Shown here in pieces: positions 37,471 to 46,326 of a stretch of 64,000 bases of DNA (position 1 is the first letter of the stretch; each line of letters starts with the position of its first letter). The notes beneath the pieces are model-generated. The model had not been told where the DNA came from, did no database searches, and saw only the letters and a program-made list of their open reading frames with translations. Position numbers and translations under genes: made by a program. Where the stretch lies: assembly GCA_015152525.1 (NCBI GenBank), contig SUTU01000001.1, positions 1-64,000 of the forward strand, in the 5' to 3' direction. The DNA is from Cyanobacteria bacterium SIG28. GTDB lineage: Bacteria > Cyanobacteriota > Vampirovibrionia > Gastranaerophilales > Gastranaerophilaceae.

Positions 37471-37562
37471 TTCAACACATGAGTTTTATAAACTCGCACC
37501 CCTAATCAACCAACTTGCACAAAATGAAGTTGTTTCTATATTATTCATCTCTTTTTCCTATC

Positions 37563-38585
37563 TTAAATCAAATTCAACGCAATACTTGGCAACTGGTTAG
37601 CTGTTGACAACAATGTTGCTGAAGCTTGTTGCAAGATTTGTTGTTGAATATAAGTAGAAGATTCAGATGCAATATCAGTATCTCTCAATGTAGATAATGA
37701 TGATGTTAAGTTTTGAGATTGTACATCTAATGCAGTGATAGCAGATTCAACCCTGTTTTGAGCTGCACCAATCTTAGTTGCTCTTTCTGAAATTTCATTA
37801 ATTGCTTCATCAATAAATTTCAACATATTATTTGCTTCACAGCCTTCTGTACTTTGTAATATGAAGGTTGCTTTTTCATCTTCTTCATTATATGTATCTA
37901 GAACTAAACCTGAACATGCAGCTGCAAGCATTTCCATGCCGGCTTTATCATTAAGGTTTGTACTTGCTGATACAGAAGCACCTTTAGCAGAAGATAATAT
38001 ACTGGATAAGTCAGTATAACTAGGAATATTAGCAAATAATCCGCTTACGCTGGCATCAGAGAAACATCTAACATGTAAATTTATTATTGAATTATCTTCT
38101 GCATATAAACCTACTTGAAGATTAATACCGTTAGCTGTCATACCTACATCCGGTCCTCCTTCTTGATATGACATTAATTTGATACCATTAAATTCACTGT
38201 TTGCAGAAATACGTGAAATTTCTTGTAATCTCGCATAAACTTCTGCTTGAATTGATTTTAATGATGCTGAACCATAAGTTCCGTTTGCAGCTTGTTCTGT
38301 CAAATCTCTTACACGTTGTAAGTGGCTTGTTAATAGTGAGTAAGTTTCTTCTGCTGTTGTTAACAAGTCCATACCGGTTGCTGCGTTATTTGCCGCAACA
38401 TCAAGTGAACTGATTTGAGTTTCCCATTTGTTAGCAATTGAATAACCTGCAGCGTTGTCTTTTGAATGGTTAATCTTGTAACCTGTAGACATTCTTTCTA
38501 GCGATGAATTCATGCTAGTAGTCGCATTGTTCAAACTTCTCTGCGCAATAAGAGATGATAAGTTTGTGTTGATTGTGAGTGCCAT
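37563..38585 (-). CDS. fliC: Flagellin
   Basis: 340 aa. Filament subunit exported by the flagellar apparatus. N-terminal D0/D1 MALTINTNLSSLIAQRSLNN, MSTGYKINHSKDNAAGYSI and LTEQAANGTYGS; C-terminal GAAQNRVESAITALD and STYIQQQILQQASATLLSTA. The central variable part (about 140-250) is short and has two cysteines. AGGAGAT precedes the ATG. The 455-bp stretch upstream to 39040 contains no gene; it is a long leader with several GGA-loop hairpins described separately. No other flagellar gene adjoins it. Confidence 0.97.
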   Translation of the reverse strand: MALTINTNLSSLIAQRSLNNATTSMNSSLERMSTGYKINHSKDNAAGYSIANKWETQISSLDVAANNAATGMDLLTTAEETYSLLTSHLQRVRDLTEQAANGTYGSASLKSIQAEVYARLQEISRISANSEFNGIKLMSYQEGGPDVGMTANGINLQVGLYAEDNSIINLHVRCFSDASVSGLFANIPSYTDLSSILSSAKGASVSASTNLNDKAGMEMLAAACSGLVLDTYNEEDEKATFILQSTEGCEANNMLKFIDEAINEISERATKIGAAQNRVESAITALDVQSQNLTSSLSTLRDTDIASESSTYIQQQILQQASATLLSTANQLPSIALNLI

Positions 38586-38590
38586 TTTTT

Positions 38591-38853
38591 GATCTCCTTT
38601 CTTGATACGTACTTAATACACTCTAGCCCCCTGTTCCTTAGGCGGCATTTTAAGGTAATGTTGCATAAGCAACACCCAGTTATCGGCATCTTTGACCGAT
38701 TGTATACTCTCTTTCTTCTTTAATATGTACTTTCCTTGTACTGATAAACGGACGCTCTTGTCTTCACCTTTTTATAAACGATTCACCTACACATTTTCAC
38801 AAGATATACTTCTCATCCATCGAGAATCTTGCAAAAAACTTACATTCCTTGTA
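38591..38853 (-). promoter_or_regulatory. Flagellin leader with multiple GGA-loop hairpins (candidate CsrA target)
   Basis: In mRNA sense there are four short hairpins with GGA in a 7-nt loop: TAC-AAGGAAT-GTA (38841-38853), TTCTC-GATGGAT-GAGAA (38810-38826), GTAC-AAGGAAA-GTAC (38727-38741) and CCT-AAGGAAC-AGG (38630-38642). The Shine-Dalgarno AGGAG at 38594-38598 lies in a fifth weak hairpin (ATC/GAT). CTACAAGGAATGT and GTACAAGGA are close to the CsrA consensus RUACARGGAUGU. CsrA repression of flagellin, relieved by FliW, is established in Bacillus subtilis; neither gene is in this window. Confidence 0.6.
38680..38687 (-). promoter_or_regulatory. Candidate flagellar sigma-28-type -10 (GCCGATAA)
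   Basis: On the minus strand GCCGATAA matches the FliA/SigD -10 consensus exactly, and TATA lies 15 nt upstream where TAAA is expected. The leader would then be about 90 nt and include only the last GGA hairpins. The same bases can also pair with an upstream ATCGG. Confidence 0.35.
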
Positions 38854-39040
38854 GTTGTTTATCAGATTTGTGATATATACTTCTTATACTTACATTATTG
38901 CAACAATAGATAAATAAAGTAAACTCTTTTGAATTATTTTTTTACAAATATTAATTAAACTTAAAATTTGTTTACAAAAGAATACCCAAAAGGCAATTAT
39001 TTAAACAATAAATACTTTATATATACAAGGAGAGCTAACT

Positions 39041-39571
39041 ATGGTCGAAGCAGCAAATTATAAACTAGGTGAAACCGTAATATTAAACACCGGTGAAAAA
39101 GCTACAGTTGAATTCTCCGGATATTTTAACGATTATTTAACTGTTGAAGTTAATGGTGAAACTAGACGAGTTCATAAAAACGACCTTTTCGGAATGAATA
39201 ATAATTTATCAACAGAGCATTTGGATAATCAGCTTACTTTTGAACAGAAATGGTTTAAGCATTATCAAGATAGGATTGCAGAAAATAAAGAAATACTGAA
39301 AACAAACGAAGAAGTTATAAAACTTAAATCTTCTCTACTAGAGTCAATACTATCAGCATTTGGTGTAGAAAATTTAAAGGATATAACAAATACCAGTGCC
39401 TATAATACAGCAAAAGGTTATGCTGAAAATTTATCCGATTTAAAAAAATCAACTCGTAGTGCAAAAAACCAAATATATTATTGTGCTCATAGAGCGTTTG
39501 ATTTCGCTTTAGATATGGGTGAGACAAAGAATATGATTGCATTGTTTAAAAAAGTTGTTACTAGAAATTAG
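39041..39571 (+). CDS. Cytoplasmic protein of unknown function
   Basis: 176 aa. Residues 1-50 look like a small beta-barrel or SH3-like domain (YKLGETVILNTGEKATVEFS, then DYLTVEVNGETRRVHKNDLF). The rest is helical and charged, with coiled-coil potential around 75-105. No signal peptide. AAGGAGAG precedes the ATG. Not recognised. Confidence 0.78.
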   Translation: MVEAANYKLGETVILNTGEKATVEFSGYFNDYLTVEVNGETRRVHKNDLFGMNNNLSTEHLDNQLTFEQKWFKHYQDRIAENKEILKTNEEVIKLKSSLLESILSAFGVENLKDITNTSAYNTAKGYAENLSDLKKSTRSAKNQIYYCAHRAFDFALDMGETKNMIALFKKVVTRN

Positions 39572-39606
39572 TCCAAATGTTTAATAGTTAAAAAAGATAA
39601 TTCAAG

Positions 39607-39637
39607 TAATACTCCTAAAACAAGGAGTATTATTTTT
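39607..39637 (+). promoter_or_regulatory. Hairpin covering the ribosome-binding site of the 2-hydroxyacid dehydrogenase
   Basis: A 10-bp stem TAATACTCCT/AGGAGTATTA with loop AAAACA is followed by T5. The Shine-Dalgarno AGGAG (39623-39627) is the 3' arm, and the ATG is at 39638. The structure looks like a terminator of the gene before and at the same time hides the next ribosome-binding site. Confidence 0.65.
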
Positions 39638-40645
39638 ATGAAAATGTTAATGTTTGATTATAGAGAGTCTGAAAGCGAATTTTTTGAAAAAAACGATTTT
39701 CCGGACTTTGATATAACTTTTATCAAAGAACCGTTAAATGAGATGACAAATTTAACAGACGAACAATATGAGGAAACTGATATTATAAGTGTGTTCATTA
39801 ATTCATCTGTAACAGAAGAAGTTATAAAAAAGTTTAAAAATCTAAGAATTATAGCTACTCGTTCAACGGGATATAATCATATAGATTTAAAAACTTGTAC
39901 ACAAAATAATATTGCAGTATTTAATGTTGAACAATACGGTAGAGCTGCAGTAGCAGAATATACAATAGGTTTAATAATAAATTTAGTCAGAAATATTCTT
40001 CCTGCATATTTAGATGTTCAAAAAAATCTTGTAAATCATCCAAAGTACGAAGGTCGTAATTTGTCAGCTTTAACACTCGGAATAGTTGGTTGTGGATCTA
40101 TTGGCGCTGCAGTTGCAAAAATAGCCAAATCATTTGGGATGAAAGTCTTAACGTATTCCTATATGAAAAACAGCGATGTTAATGACATACTAGAATACGT
40201 ATCTTTAGACGAATTATTATCAAATTCAGACATTATCACGCTTCATATTCCATACACTAAAGATACATATCATTTTTTAGGAAAGAATGAGTTTAATAAA
40301 ATTAAAGACGGTACGTACATAATCAACACAGCACGAGGCGAACTAATTGATTTAGTTGCACTTTACGAAAACATGTTAAACGGAAAAATTAAAGGTGCAG
40401 CATTAGATGTTTTAGAATGTGAATACAAGGTTTTGTATGACGAAATACTAAACAATTCAAACGAAATAGATCAAAAGTGCATTACAAGTGCTTTTGCTAC
40501 ACAAAAACTTTTGGGAATGAATAATGTTATTATTACTCCTCATATAGCTTACAACACTAAAGAGTCAGTAGAAACACTTTTAGAAAATACTTTTAACAAT
40601 ATTCGTGATTATATAAAAGGTGAGCACCACTTGAGGGTTTGCTAA
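39638..40645 (+). CDS. D-2-hydroxyacid dehydrogenase (lactate dehydrogenase type)
   Basis: 335 aa. Interconverts a 2-oxoacid and D-2-hydroxyacid with NADH. The NAD site is LGIVGCGSIGAAVA (about 148-161). The catalytic Arg is in NTARGELID, the Glu in LDVLECEY, and the His in ITPHIAYNT. Relatives include D-lactate dehydrogenase, which would fit a fermenter; the exact substrate is open. Its ribosome-binding site sits in a hairpin. Its stop overlaps that of the convergent rarA. Confidence 0.92.
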   Translation: MKMLMFDYRESESEFFEKNDFPDFDITFIKEPLNEMTNLTDEQYEETDIISVFINSSVTEEVIKKFKNLRIIATRSTGYNHIDLKTCTQNNIAVFNVEQYGRAAVAEYTIGLIINLVRNILPAYLDVQKNLVNHPKYEGRNLSALTLGIVGCGSIGAAVAKIAKSFGMKVLTYSYMKNSDVNDILEYVSLDELLSNSDIITLHIPYTKDTYHFLGKNEFNKIKDGTYIINTARGELIDLVALYENMLNGKIKGAALDVLECEYKVLYDEILNNSNEIDQKCITSAFATQKLLGMNNVIITPHIAYNTKESVETLLENTFNNIRDYIKGEHHLRVC

Positions 40646-41868
40646 ATATACTTTTTATTAATTAATTCATCCGGCATAAATTGTTGATATTCATCAGGAT
40701 GATCATGAGAATATTTATAACCTTCGCCAAATCCGTATTTTTTTGCATCAGCATAATGTGCATCACGTAAATGCATTGGCGGTGAGAAATCTAAACCACT
40801 TTCGATATCTGCCAGAGCTGAATCAATAGCCATAATAACTTTATTTGATTTTGGAGCATTCGCTACATAAACCACGGCATTAGCCAAAGGAATTCTTCCT
40901 TCCGGTAAACCGATTAATTCAACGGCTTTATATGCATTTATAGCAATATTCATTGCATTTGGATCTGCTAATCCAACATCTTCTGCTGCACAAACAATTA
41001 AACGTCTTGCAATAAACCTTGGGTCTTCCCCTGCTGATATCATTTTTGCCAAATAATAAATTGCAGCATTTGCATCAGAACCTCTTAAACTTTTTTGAAA
41101 AGCTGACGCACAGTCATAATGCTCTTGAGTTGAATATCTTGTATTACGTCTTTGAGTAATGCTTTCTAAAATATCAATAGTTAATAATCGGGTATCATTT
41201 GAAAAATTACTTGCAAAATAAGAGTTTTCAACAAGGTTTAAAGCACACCTTGCATCACCTCTTGCATTATTCACAATAAACTTTATAACATCATCTTCAT
41301 ACTGAATAGGTTGATAATTTTTCTCTAAATACTCAAATCCTTTATTTATTATCTTTGACATACTTACATCATTAATAGGGTTTAAGCGTATAACCTGAAC
41401 TCTTGAAAGTAATGCCGGTACAACTTGAAAAGACGGATTTTCTGTTGTCGAGCCGATTAAAAATAGCGTACCGTTTTCAAGGTGTGGTAAGAGCGCATCT
41501 TGTTGAGTTTTTGAGTATCTGTGGATTTCATCTATAAATAAAATAGTTTTTTGTCCTACTCTTAATGCTTCTCTGGCTTTTTCAACAGTTTCTTTAATTT
41601 CTTTAACTCCTGAAGTTACGGCAGATAACTCAATAAACTGAGCGTTTACCTTCCCTGCAATTAGCCTTGCTAAAGTCGTTTTTCCGCACCCAGGTGTTCC
41701 CCAAAAAATCAAGGAAAACAAACGCTGTGTTTTTAACAGATTTAATAACGGAGAATTTGGTGCAACAACATTTGATTGACCTAAAAAATCATCCAAAGTC
41801 TTTGGACGTAAAATTTCTGCCAACGGAATTTGTTTATTCATATCCTCTAACTGCGTAAATAAATCCAT
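40642..41868 (-). CDS. rarA: Replication-associated recombination ATPase RarA
   Basis: 408 aa AAA+ clamp-loader-like ATPase (MgsA/WRNIP1 family) acting at stalled forks. Landmarks: LAEILRPKTLDDFLGQ, Walker A GTPGCGKTTLARLIA, Walker B LFIDEIHRYSKTQQD, sensor LIGSTTENPSF, and the C-terminal tetramerisation domain with GSDANAAIYYLAKMISAGED. The start ATG at 41868 has no Shine-Dalgarno sequence but a TAAAAT box ends 6 nt before it. Confidence 0.96.
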   Translation of the reverse strand: MDLFTQLEDMNKQIPLAEILRPKTLDDFLGQSNVVAPNSPLLNLLKTQRLFSLIFWGTPGCGKTTLARLIAGKVNAQFIELSAVTSGVKEIKETVEKAREALRVGQKTILFIDEIHRYSKTQQDALLPHLENGTLFLIGSTTENPSFQVVPALLSRVQVIRLNPINDVSMSKIINKGFEYLEKNYQPIQYEDDVIKFIVNNARGDARCALNLVENSYFASNFSNDTRLLTIDILESITQRRNTRYSTQEHYDCASAFQKSLRGSDANAAIYYLAKMISAGEDPRFIARRLIVCAAEDVGLADPNAMNIAINAYKAVELIGLPEGRIPLANAVVYVANAPKSNKVIMAIDSALADIESGLDFSPPMHLRDAHYADAKKYGFGEGYKYSHDHPDEYQQFMPDELINKKYI

Positions 41869-41874
41869 AAAAAC

Positions 41875-41880
41875 ATTTTA
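41875..41880 (-). promoter_or_regulatory. -10 box (TAAAAT) for leaderless rarA
   Basis: The minus-strand TAAAAT ends 6 nt before the rarA ATG. The divergent rlmH gene starts 34 bp away with a similar arrangement (TACAAT at 41903-41908, 6 nt before its ATG). Confidence 0.45.
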
Positions 41881-41914
41881 GCACAAAGCTAATTTCTTGT
41901 ATTACAATATAATT

Positions 41915-42385
41915 ATGAAAATAAAAATCATCGCATTAGGTAAAATTAAAGAAAAATTTTTAAAAGACGGCATTGAAGAATTTTTAAAACGCTTAACCTC
42001 ATATGCTACTGTTGAGGTTGTTGAACTCGTACCAATTGAGATTAGAGATGAGAATTTAACAGCAAAAGCACTGGAACAAGAAGGCTTAAAGATATTAGAT
42101 AACATTAAACAAGATTCATACGTCATAACTCTTGAAATTCAAGGAAAACAATTATCTTCTGAAGAATTTGCTCAAAAAATAAATGAAATATCGATTTCCG
42201 GAATTAATGAGCTTGTTTTTGTAATAGGTTCGTCTTGCGGAATATCACCAATCGTATCACAAAGAGCAAACTTTAAACTAAGTATATCTAAAATGACTTT
42301 TTTACATCAATTTGCAAGATTATTATTAATCGAACAAATTTATCGAGCTTTTAAAATCTTAAAAAAAGAAACTTACCACAAATAA
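41915..42385 (+). CDS. rlmH: 23S rRNA (pseudouridine1915-N3)-methyltransferase
   Basis: 156 aa SPOUT methyltransferase. The start MKIKIIALGKIKEKFLKDGI, LDIQG-type segment LEIQGKQLSSEEFA, the SAM-binding knot VFVIGSSCGIS and the C-terminal LLLIEQIYRAFKILKKETYH are all typical. It modifies helix 69 of 23S rRNA. Start chosen by family; there is no ribosome-binding site. Confidence 0.95.
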   Translation: MKIKIIALGKIKEKFLKDGIEEFLKRLTSYATVEVVELVPIEIRDENLTAKALEQEGLKILDNIKQDSYVITLEIQGKQLSSEEFAQKINEISISGINELVFVIGSSCGISPIVSQRANFKLSISKMTFLHQFARLLLIEQIYRAFKILKKETYHK

Positions 42386-42424
42386 AACTTCTTTTTACCA
42401 ACTTTATCATTACAAAAAGTATGG

Positions 42425-42497
42425 TGCCGACAAAGAGACTTGAACTCTTGACCTATCCATTACGAATGGATTGCTCTACCAACTGAGCTATATCGGC
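42425..42497 (-). tRNA. tRNA-Thr (anticodon CGT)
   Basis: Acceptor stem GCCGATA/TGTCGGC, D-arm AGCTCAGTTGGTAGAGC, anticodon arm ATCCA-TTCGTAA-TGGAT with CGT, T-arm with GTTCAAGTC, discriminator A, and CCA encoded immediately after (42422-42424 on the minus strand). Confidence 0.96.
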
Positions 42498-42550
42498 AAC
42501 CGCTAACTTTTGACTAATTAAATTTTACTTAATTGTATTCAGTAAGGTGT

Positions 42551-43543
42551 TTACAATCTTGATATTAAAGCTTCTGTAAACTCTTTACACCCCACATTAC
42601 CACCAATATCTGCTGTTTTAATATTAGCTTCGAGAGTTGCAAACAAAGCTTTTCTTATTCGTTCTCCAGCTTCACGTTCATCGATATAATTAAGCATCTC
42701 AATAGCAGACATCAACATCGCTGTTGGGTTAGCCTTATTTTGACCGGCAATATCGGGCGCTGAACCGTGTACCGGTTCAAAAACAGCATAATCTTTACCT
42801 ATATTAGCCCCTAAAGCTATACCCAACCCGCCTATCAAACCGGCACAAAGGTCGGAAACAATATCGCCGTAAAGGTTTGGCAACAACAATACGTCAAATT
42901 GATTTGGATTTTGGACTAATTGCATACAGCAATTATCAACCAAAATTTCTCTAAAGCTAATTTGCGGATATTTTTGGGCAATATTTCTGGCTGAATCTAA
43001 AAACAAACCGTCAGATAATTTACAAATATTTGCTTTGGTAACAACACAAACTTCTTTGCGATTATTTTTAACTGCATAATCAAAAGCAAATTCTGCAATA
43101 CGTTCTGAAGCGAAGCGGGTAATTCTTTTAATACTTTCTGCAGCATCTTCATCAATTTGACGTTCAATTCCCGCATAAAGATCCTCAGTATTTTCCCTTA
43201 CAACCACAATATCAACGTTGTCATAACGAGTTTTAATACCGGGTAAGTTATAACAAGGACGTAAGTTTGAATACAAATCCAACTCTTTTCTCAACTGTAC
43301 GTTAACAGAACGAAATCCTTTACCAATAGGAGTTGTAACCGGTGATTTTAATGCAACCTTGTTAGCTTTAACTGAATCAATCACCCTTTGCGGAAGCGGT
43401 GAGCCTTCAGTTTCTGCAACATCAGCACCTGCTGTCTGAACATCCCAATCGATTTCCACACCGGCTGCTTGAATTATTTTAACAACAGCTTCTGAGATTT
43501 CAGGTCCAATACCATCACCTTTTATTAATGTTACTCTTTTCAT
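42551..43543 (-). CDS. NAD-type isocitrate dehydrogenase family protein
   Basis: 330 aa, beta-decarboxylating dehydrogenase. LIKGDGIGPEI at the N-terminus, LDLYSNLRPC, VVRENTEDLYAGIE, the metal site NLYGDIVSDLCAGLIGGLG, and the cofactor region EPVHGSAPDIAGQNKANP. The ENTEDLYAGIE signature favours isocitrate over isopropylmalate. It would supply 2-oxoglutarate, possibly linked with the ferredoxin oxidoreductase at 52631-55209. AAGGATAAAGT precedes the ATG. Confidence 0.92.
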   Translation of the reverse strand: MKRVTLIKGDGIGPEISEAVVKIIQAAGVEIDWDVQTAGADVAETEGSPLPQRVIDSVKANKVALKSPVTTPIGKGFRSVNVQLRKELDLYSNLRPCYNLPGIKTRYDNVDIVVVRENTEDLYAGIERQIDEDAAESIKRITRFASERIAEFAFDYAVKNNRKEVCVVTKANICKLSDGLFLDSARNIAQKYPQISFREILVDNCCMQLVQNPNQFDVLLLPNLYGDIVSDLCAGLIGGLGIALGANIGKDYAVFEPVHGSAPDIAGQNKANPTAMLMSAIEMLNYIDEREAGERIRKALFATLEANIKTADIGGNVGCKEFTEALISRL

Positions 43544-43583
43544 ACTTTATCCTTAATTTTAAATACTATAACTATCCAAATAC

Positions 43584-43886
43584 TTAAGCTTTAACAGAGG
43601 ATTTTTGCTCAATATAAGCCATCAAACCTTTTGTTAATTGATCCGGACAGCTTGTAGGTCTGCTACCGCAAGGAATACCTTGCAATTTACTTATCACCTC
43701 TTCAACCTGCCAACCTTTTACAAGCATTCTTATTCCGGTTAAGTTTCCAGCGCAACCGCCTACAAATTCAACATCTTCAATTACATTATCTTTAATAAGA
43801 ATTTGCATCATCTTACTGCAAACACCTTTAGGCTGATATTGAACTACATCAACACCATTTACTTCTTTTATATTAATATCGCTCAT
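43584..43886 (-). CDS. TSCPD-domain protein
   Basis: 100 aa: VQYQPKGVCSKMMQILIKDN, GGCAGNLTGIRMLVKGWQ and CGSRPTSCPDQLTKGL. The TSCPD domain also ends certain B12-dependent ribonucleotide reductases; this is the stand-alone form (TIGR03905-like), function unknown. Conserved cysteines suggest metal or redox binding. GGAGGAG precedes the ATG. Confidence 0.9.
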   Translation of the reverse strand: MSDINIKEVNGVDVVQYQPKGVCSKMMQILIKDNVIEDVEFVGGCAGNLTGIRMLVKGWQVEEVISKLQGIPCGSRPTSCPDQLTKGLMAYIEQKSSVKA

Positions 43887-43960
43887 AATAATACTCCTCC
43901 ATATAACATTTAATCTGTTACTACATTATATCATATCGTATAAAAATATTTCAAATAATA

Positions 43961-44605
43961 TTATGCACCCTGAGTATCAGATAGAGCATTTCCTAAATTA
44001 TATGTTTTATAGATATTTGAATATAGTTTGGCTGCTTCTGCCGCATTAGATTTTTTAGAATATTCCAAAAGTGCATTTATACCTTTAGAATTTATTACAC
44101 CATCAGCTTTCATCGGATCTGTTGTTCCCTTACTTAAAACATCCGCTGCAACAATATTTGAAGCGTATTCCGTAACATCAATATTTCCGTCTTTGTTTAT
44201 ATCAATAGGCTCTGCTGTTAAATTATTACTCATCAAATATCTTTGTTCAAATTCTTTAACTGACATCTGCTTAACTTGCCCCATTTCTTCATAAGCAGTA
44301 CCTAAAAGAGCTCTGGTATTCATAACCGAATTTGGCAAATATCTGTATTCATATTCAAGTGGTGGAAGGTTACTTAAATATTTATCATTATCCTCTATAA
44401 ATTCTTCTAACTTATCAATATTTTTCTCTACCGCATCTGCAGTTTGAGAGAAATCTAAAATCGGTGCCGGTTTTGAATTGTAATTTGAAATAATTTTTTC
44501 TATCGCAACTTGATGATTAGAAACAACATTTCTGCCGTAACGTTCGGAATCATCCTTTATAACACCGTCATATTTACCATTGGAACCTGTTATCTGAAAA
44601 GACAT
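43961..44605 (-). CDS. Protein with an EF-hand loop, unknown function
   Basis: 214 aa starting MSFQITGSNGKYDGVIKD. Around residue 135 there is a canonical calcium loop, DINKDGNIDVTEYA, and later DPMKADGVINSKGINALLEY that may be a second, degenerate one. No signal peptide. The start is placed at 44605 behind GGAGG. The N-terminus and loops recall cell-surface or dockerin-like proteins, but the family is not recognised. Confidence 0.75.
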   Translation of the reverse strand: MSFQITGSNGKYDGVIKDDSERYGRNVVSNHQVAIEKIISNYNSKPAPILDFSQTADAVEKNIDKLEEFIEDNDKYLSNLPPLEYEYRYLPNSVMNTRALLGTAYEEMGQVKQMSVKEFEQRYLMSNNLTAEPIDINKDGNIDVTEYASNIVAADVLSKGTTDPMKADGVINSKGINALLEYSKKSNAAEAAKLYSNIYKTYNLGNALSDTQGA

Positions 44606-44723
44606 AGAACCTCCACTAACACACATATATTATATAAAACCTTTGAATGAAAAAATATTGCCTAATCGGTTATTATCTTTACAAAAGTTAACCTATTTTT
44701 TTAAACTATAATCCGCAATTTGT

Positions 44724-46202
44724 TTATATTTCAACTAATACTAAATATGAAGTATCTTTTTCATATTCATATATTATCTTAGCATTATTTTTTATCCAGT
44801 TCTTTAACCAAGGTATTACCGGCTTTTTGACATAATCATTTGGATAATAAAACCAATAACTATTACCTTTAGGTAAAATTTTCAAAACACTGTAATACCA
44901 TTCTTCACCATAATCACTAAGATTAATTCGTACTAATTTTATGTCCTTATTCAAGAATTTATAATAATTACCATAAAAAACAAGCTCTGACAAAGACGCA
45001 TCGTTATAAACTATTAATTCATGCCCCTTATAATGTTTAATTAATTCTTGCATCGTACTTCTGGGATCTTTCCTTTTAAAAATTGGATTATAAGGAATAT
45101 TTTTTATGTAATTAAAACCATAACCGGAAAGAAATACTAACATACTTGACATTAATATAGTACTAATTAATTTATTTTTCTTAAAATCTATGACAAAAGA
45201 ATACAAAACAAATACTATTAATATAGGTATTAAATATAACGAAACCCTTTCTTTTATCGGATATATGTGCAAAAACGAAGCAATTCCAACAAATAAGAGC
45301 GATATGTTAAGTAATTGGTCAATAGATTTATTTCGTTTATACGCAATATAAATACCTATTAAAAATAATAATAAAGGTATAACCGCATATTTGCATGCAG
45401 TAAAAACAAACTCAAAATTATTTAATAAGAGATTAACATTTTTAGACAAATTAAACCCTAAAAAACCTGGTGCCCACATATCAAAATAAGTTCCGAGCAT
45501 AATCTCTTTGGCAGGTTTTAAGGTATAAATATAATACAAAGCGTTCGCAATTAACATCGGAACACTTACTAACACTAACAATAATCGTTTTTGAGAATAT
45601 TTAATAAAATTAAAAAGCAGAAAAGCACCTATAACAAACATCGTTGGTAGGGATATAAATGGAAAAATCAACAACATTAATGCAATCGCAAAACATTTTT
45701 TCTTATTACCACTTAAATCTATTATATTTATTTTACTAAACATCAAAAATGATAAAATAATCATTAAAACATCTGATGAATACTGCTTAAACTCTTGTGC
45801 GTAATATATAAGTTGAAAATTAAATGAAAATAAAAATGTACCGACTAAAATACAAAGCTTATTACTAAAAATTTTATCTAACAGCAAGTAAAAGAAAAAG
45901 ATTGCTAATATTGAAGATAAACAAGGAATAAATCGAAGAGCATATTCAGGATAATTTGGAAATAAGTTAAATATATATTTTGAAATTATCATAAATATAG
46001 GCGGTGCCGATTGAATTAAATCTAACACCCCAAAATATGAAATATAACCTTTACCTAATATATTGCTAGCTAAAGAGCATTCGTCATGCCAAAAAGGTCT
46101 ATTAAAAAAATACACGTCTAATCTTAGAAACATGCCAAACAGCATGATAATCCCAAGCAACGAATAAAACAAAGCTTTTCTATTTATTTGTTCTATCTTC
46201 AT
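44724..46202 (-). CDS. Membrane glycosyltransferase, GT-C (GT39-like)
   Basis: 492 aa with about 10-12 membrane helices. The first periplasmic loop carries RPFWHDECSLA, the acidic motif typical of GT-C enzymes that use polyprenyl-phosphate sugars. The soluble C-terminal domain (about 370-492) is periplasmic. It would add sugar to protein or lipid at the outer face of the inner membrane. ATG 46202 is chosen because GGGAG precedes it. Acceptor unknown; flagellin or pilin glycosylation is only a thought. Confidence 0.85.
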   Translation of the reverse strand: MKIEQINRKALFYSLLGIIMLFGMFLRLDVYFFNRPFWHDECSLASNILGKGYISYFGVLDLIQSAPPIFMIISKYIFNLFPNYPEYALRFIPCLSSILAIFFFYLLLDKIFSNKLCILVGTFLFSFNFQLIYYAQEFKQYSSDVLMIILSFLMFSKINIIDLSGNKKKCFAIALMLLIFPFISLPTMFVIGAFLLFNFIKYSQKRLLLVLVSVPMLIANALYYIYTLKPAKEIMLGTYFDMWAPGFLGFNLSKNVNLLLNNFEFVFTACKYAVIPLLLFLIGIYIAYKRNKSIDQLLNISLLFVGIASFLHIYPIKERVSLYLIPILIVFVLYSFVIDFKKNKLISTILMSSMLVFLSGYGFNYIKNIPYNPIFKRKDPRSTMQELIKHYKGHELIVYNDASLSELVFYGNYYKFLNKDIKLVRINLSDYGEEWYYSVLKILPKGNSYWFYYPNDYVKKPVIPWLKNWIKNNAKIIYEYEKDTSYLVLVEI

Positions 46203-46326
46203 AAAATCTCCCACTCCAATACGGTTTATTATACAAAAAAAAGAAACTTATTACAATGTTCTACTGATAAACAACAAAATTAACCTCAAGTTTTAGTTAT
46301 GTTATAATTAAAACGAAAGAGGGTTT

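Noticed and set aside
38586-38900. Cyclic-di-GMP riboswitch in the flagellin leader
   Set aside because: I looked for the GEMM-I core and tetraloop-receptor pattern and did not find them; the structure is better described as serial GGA hairpins.
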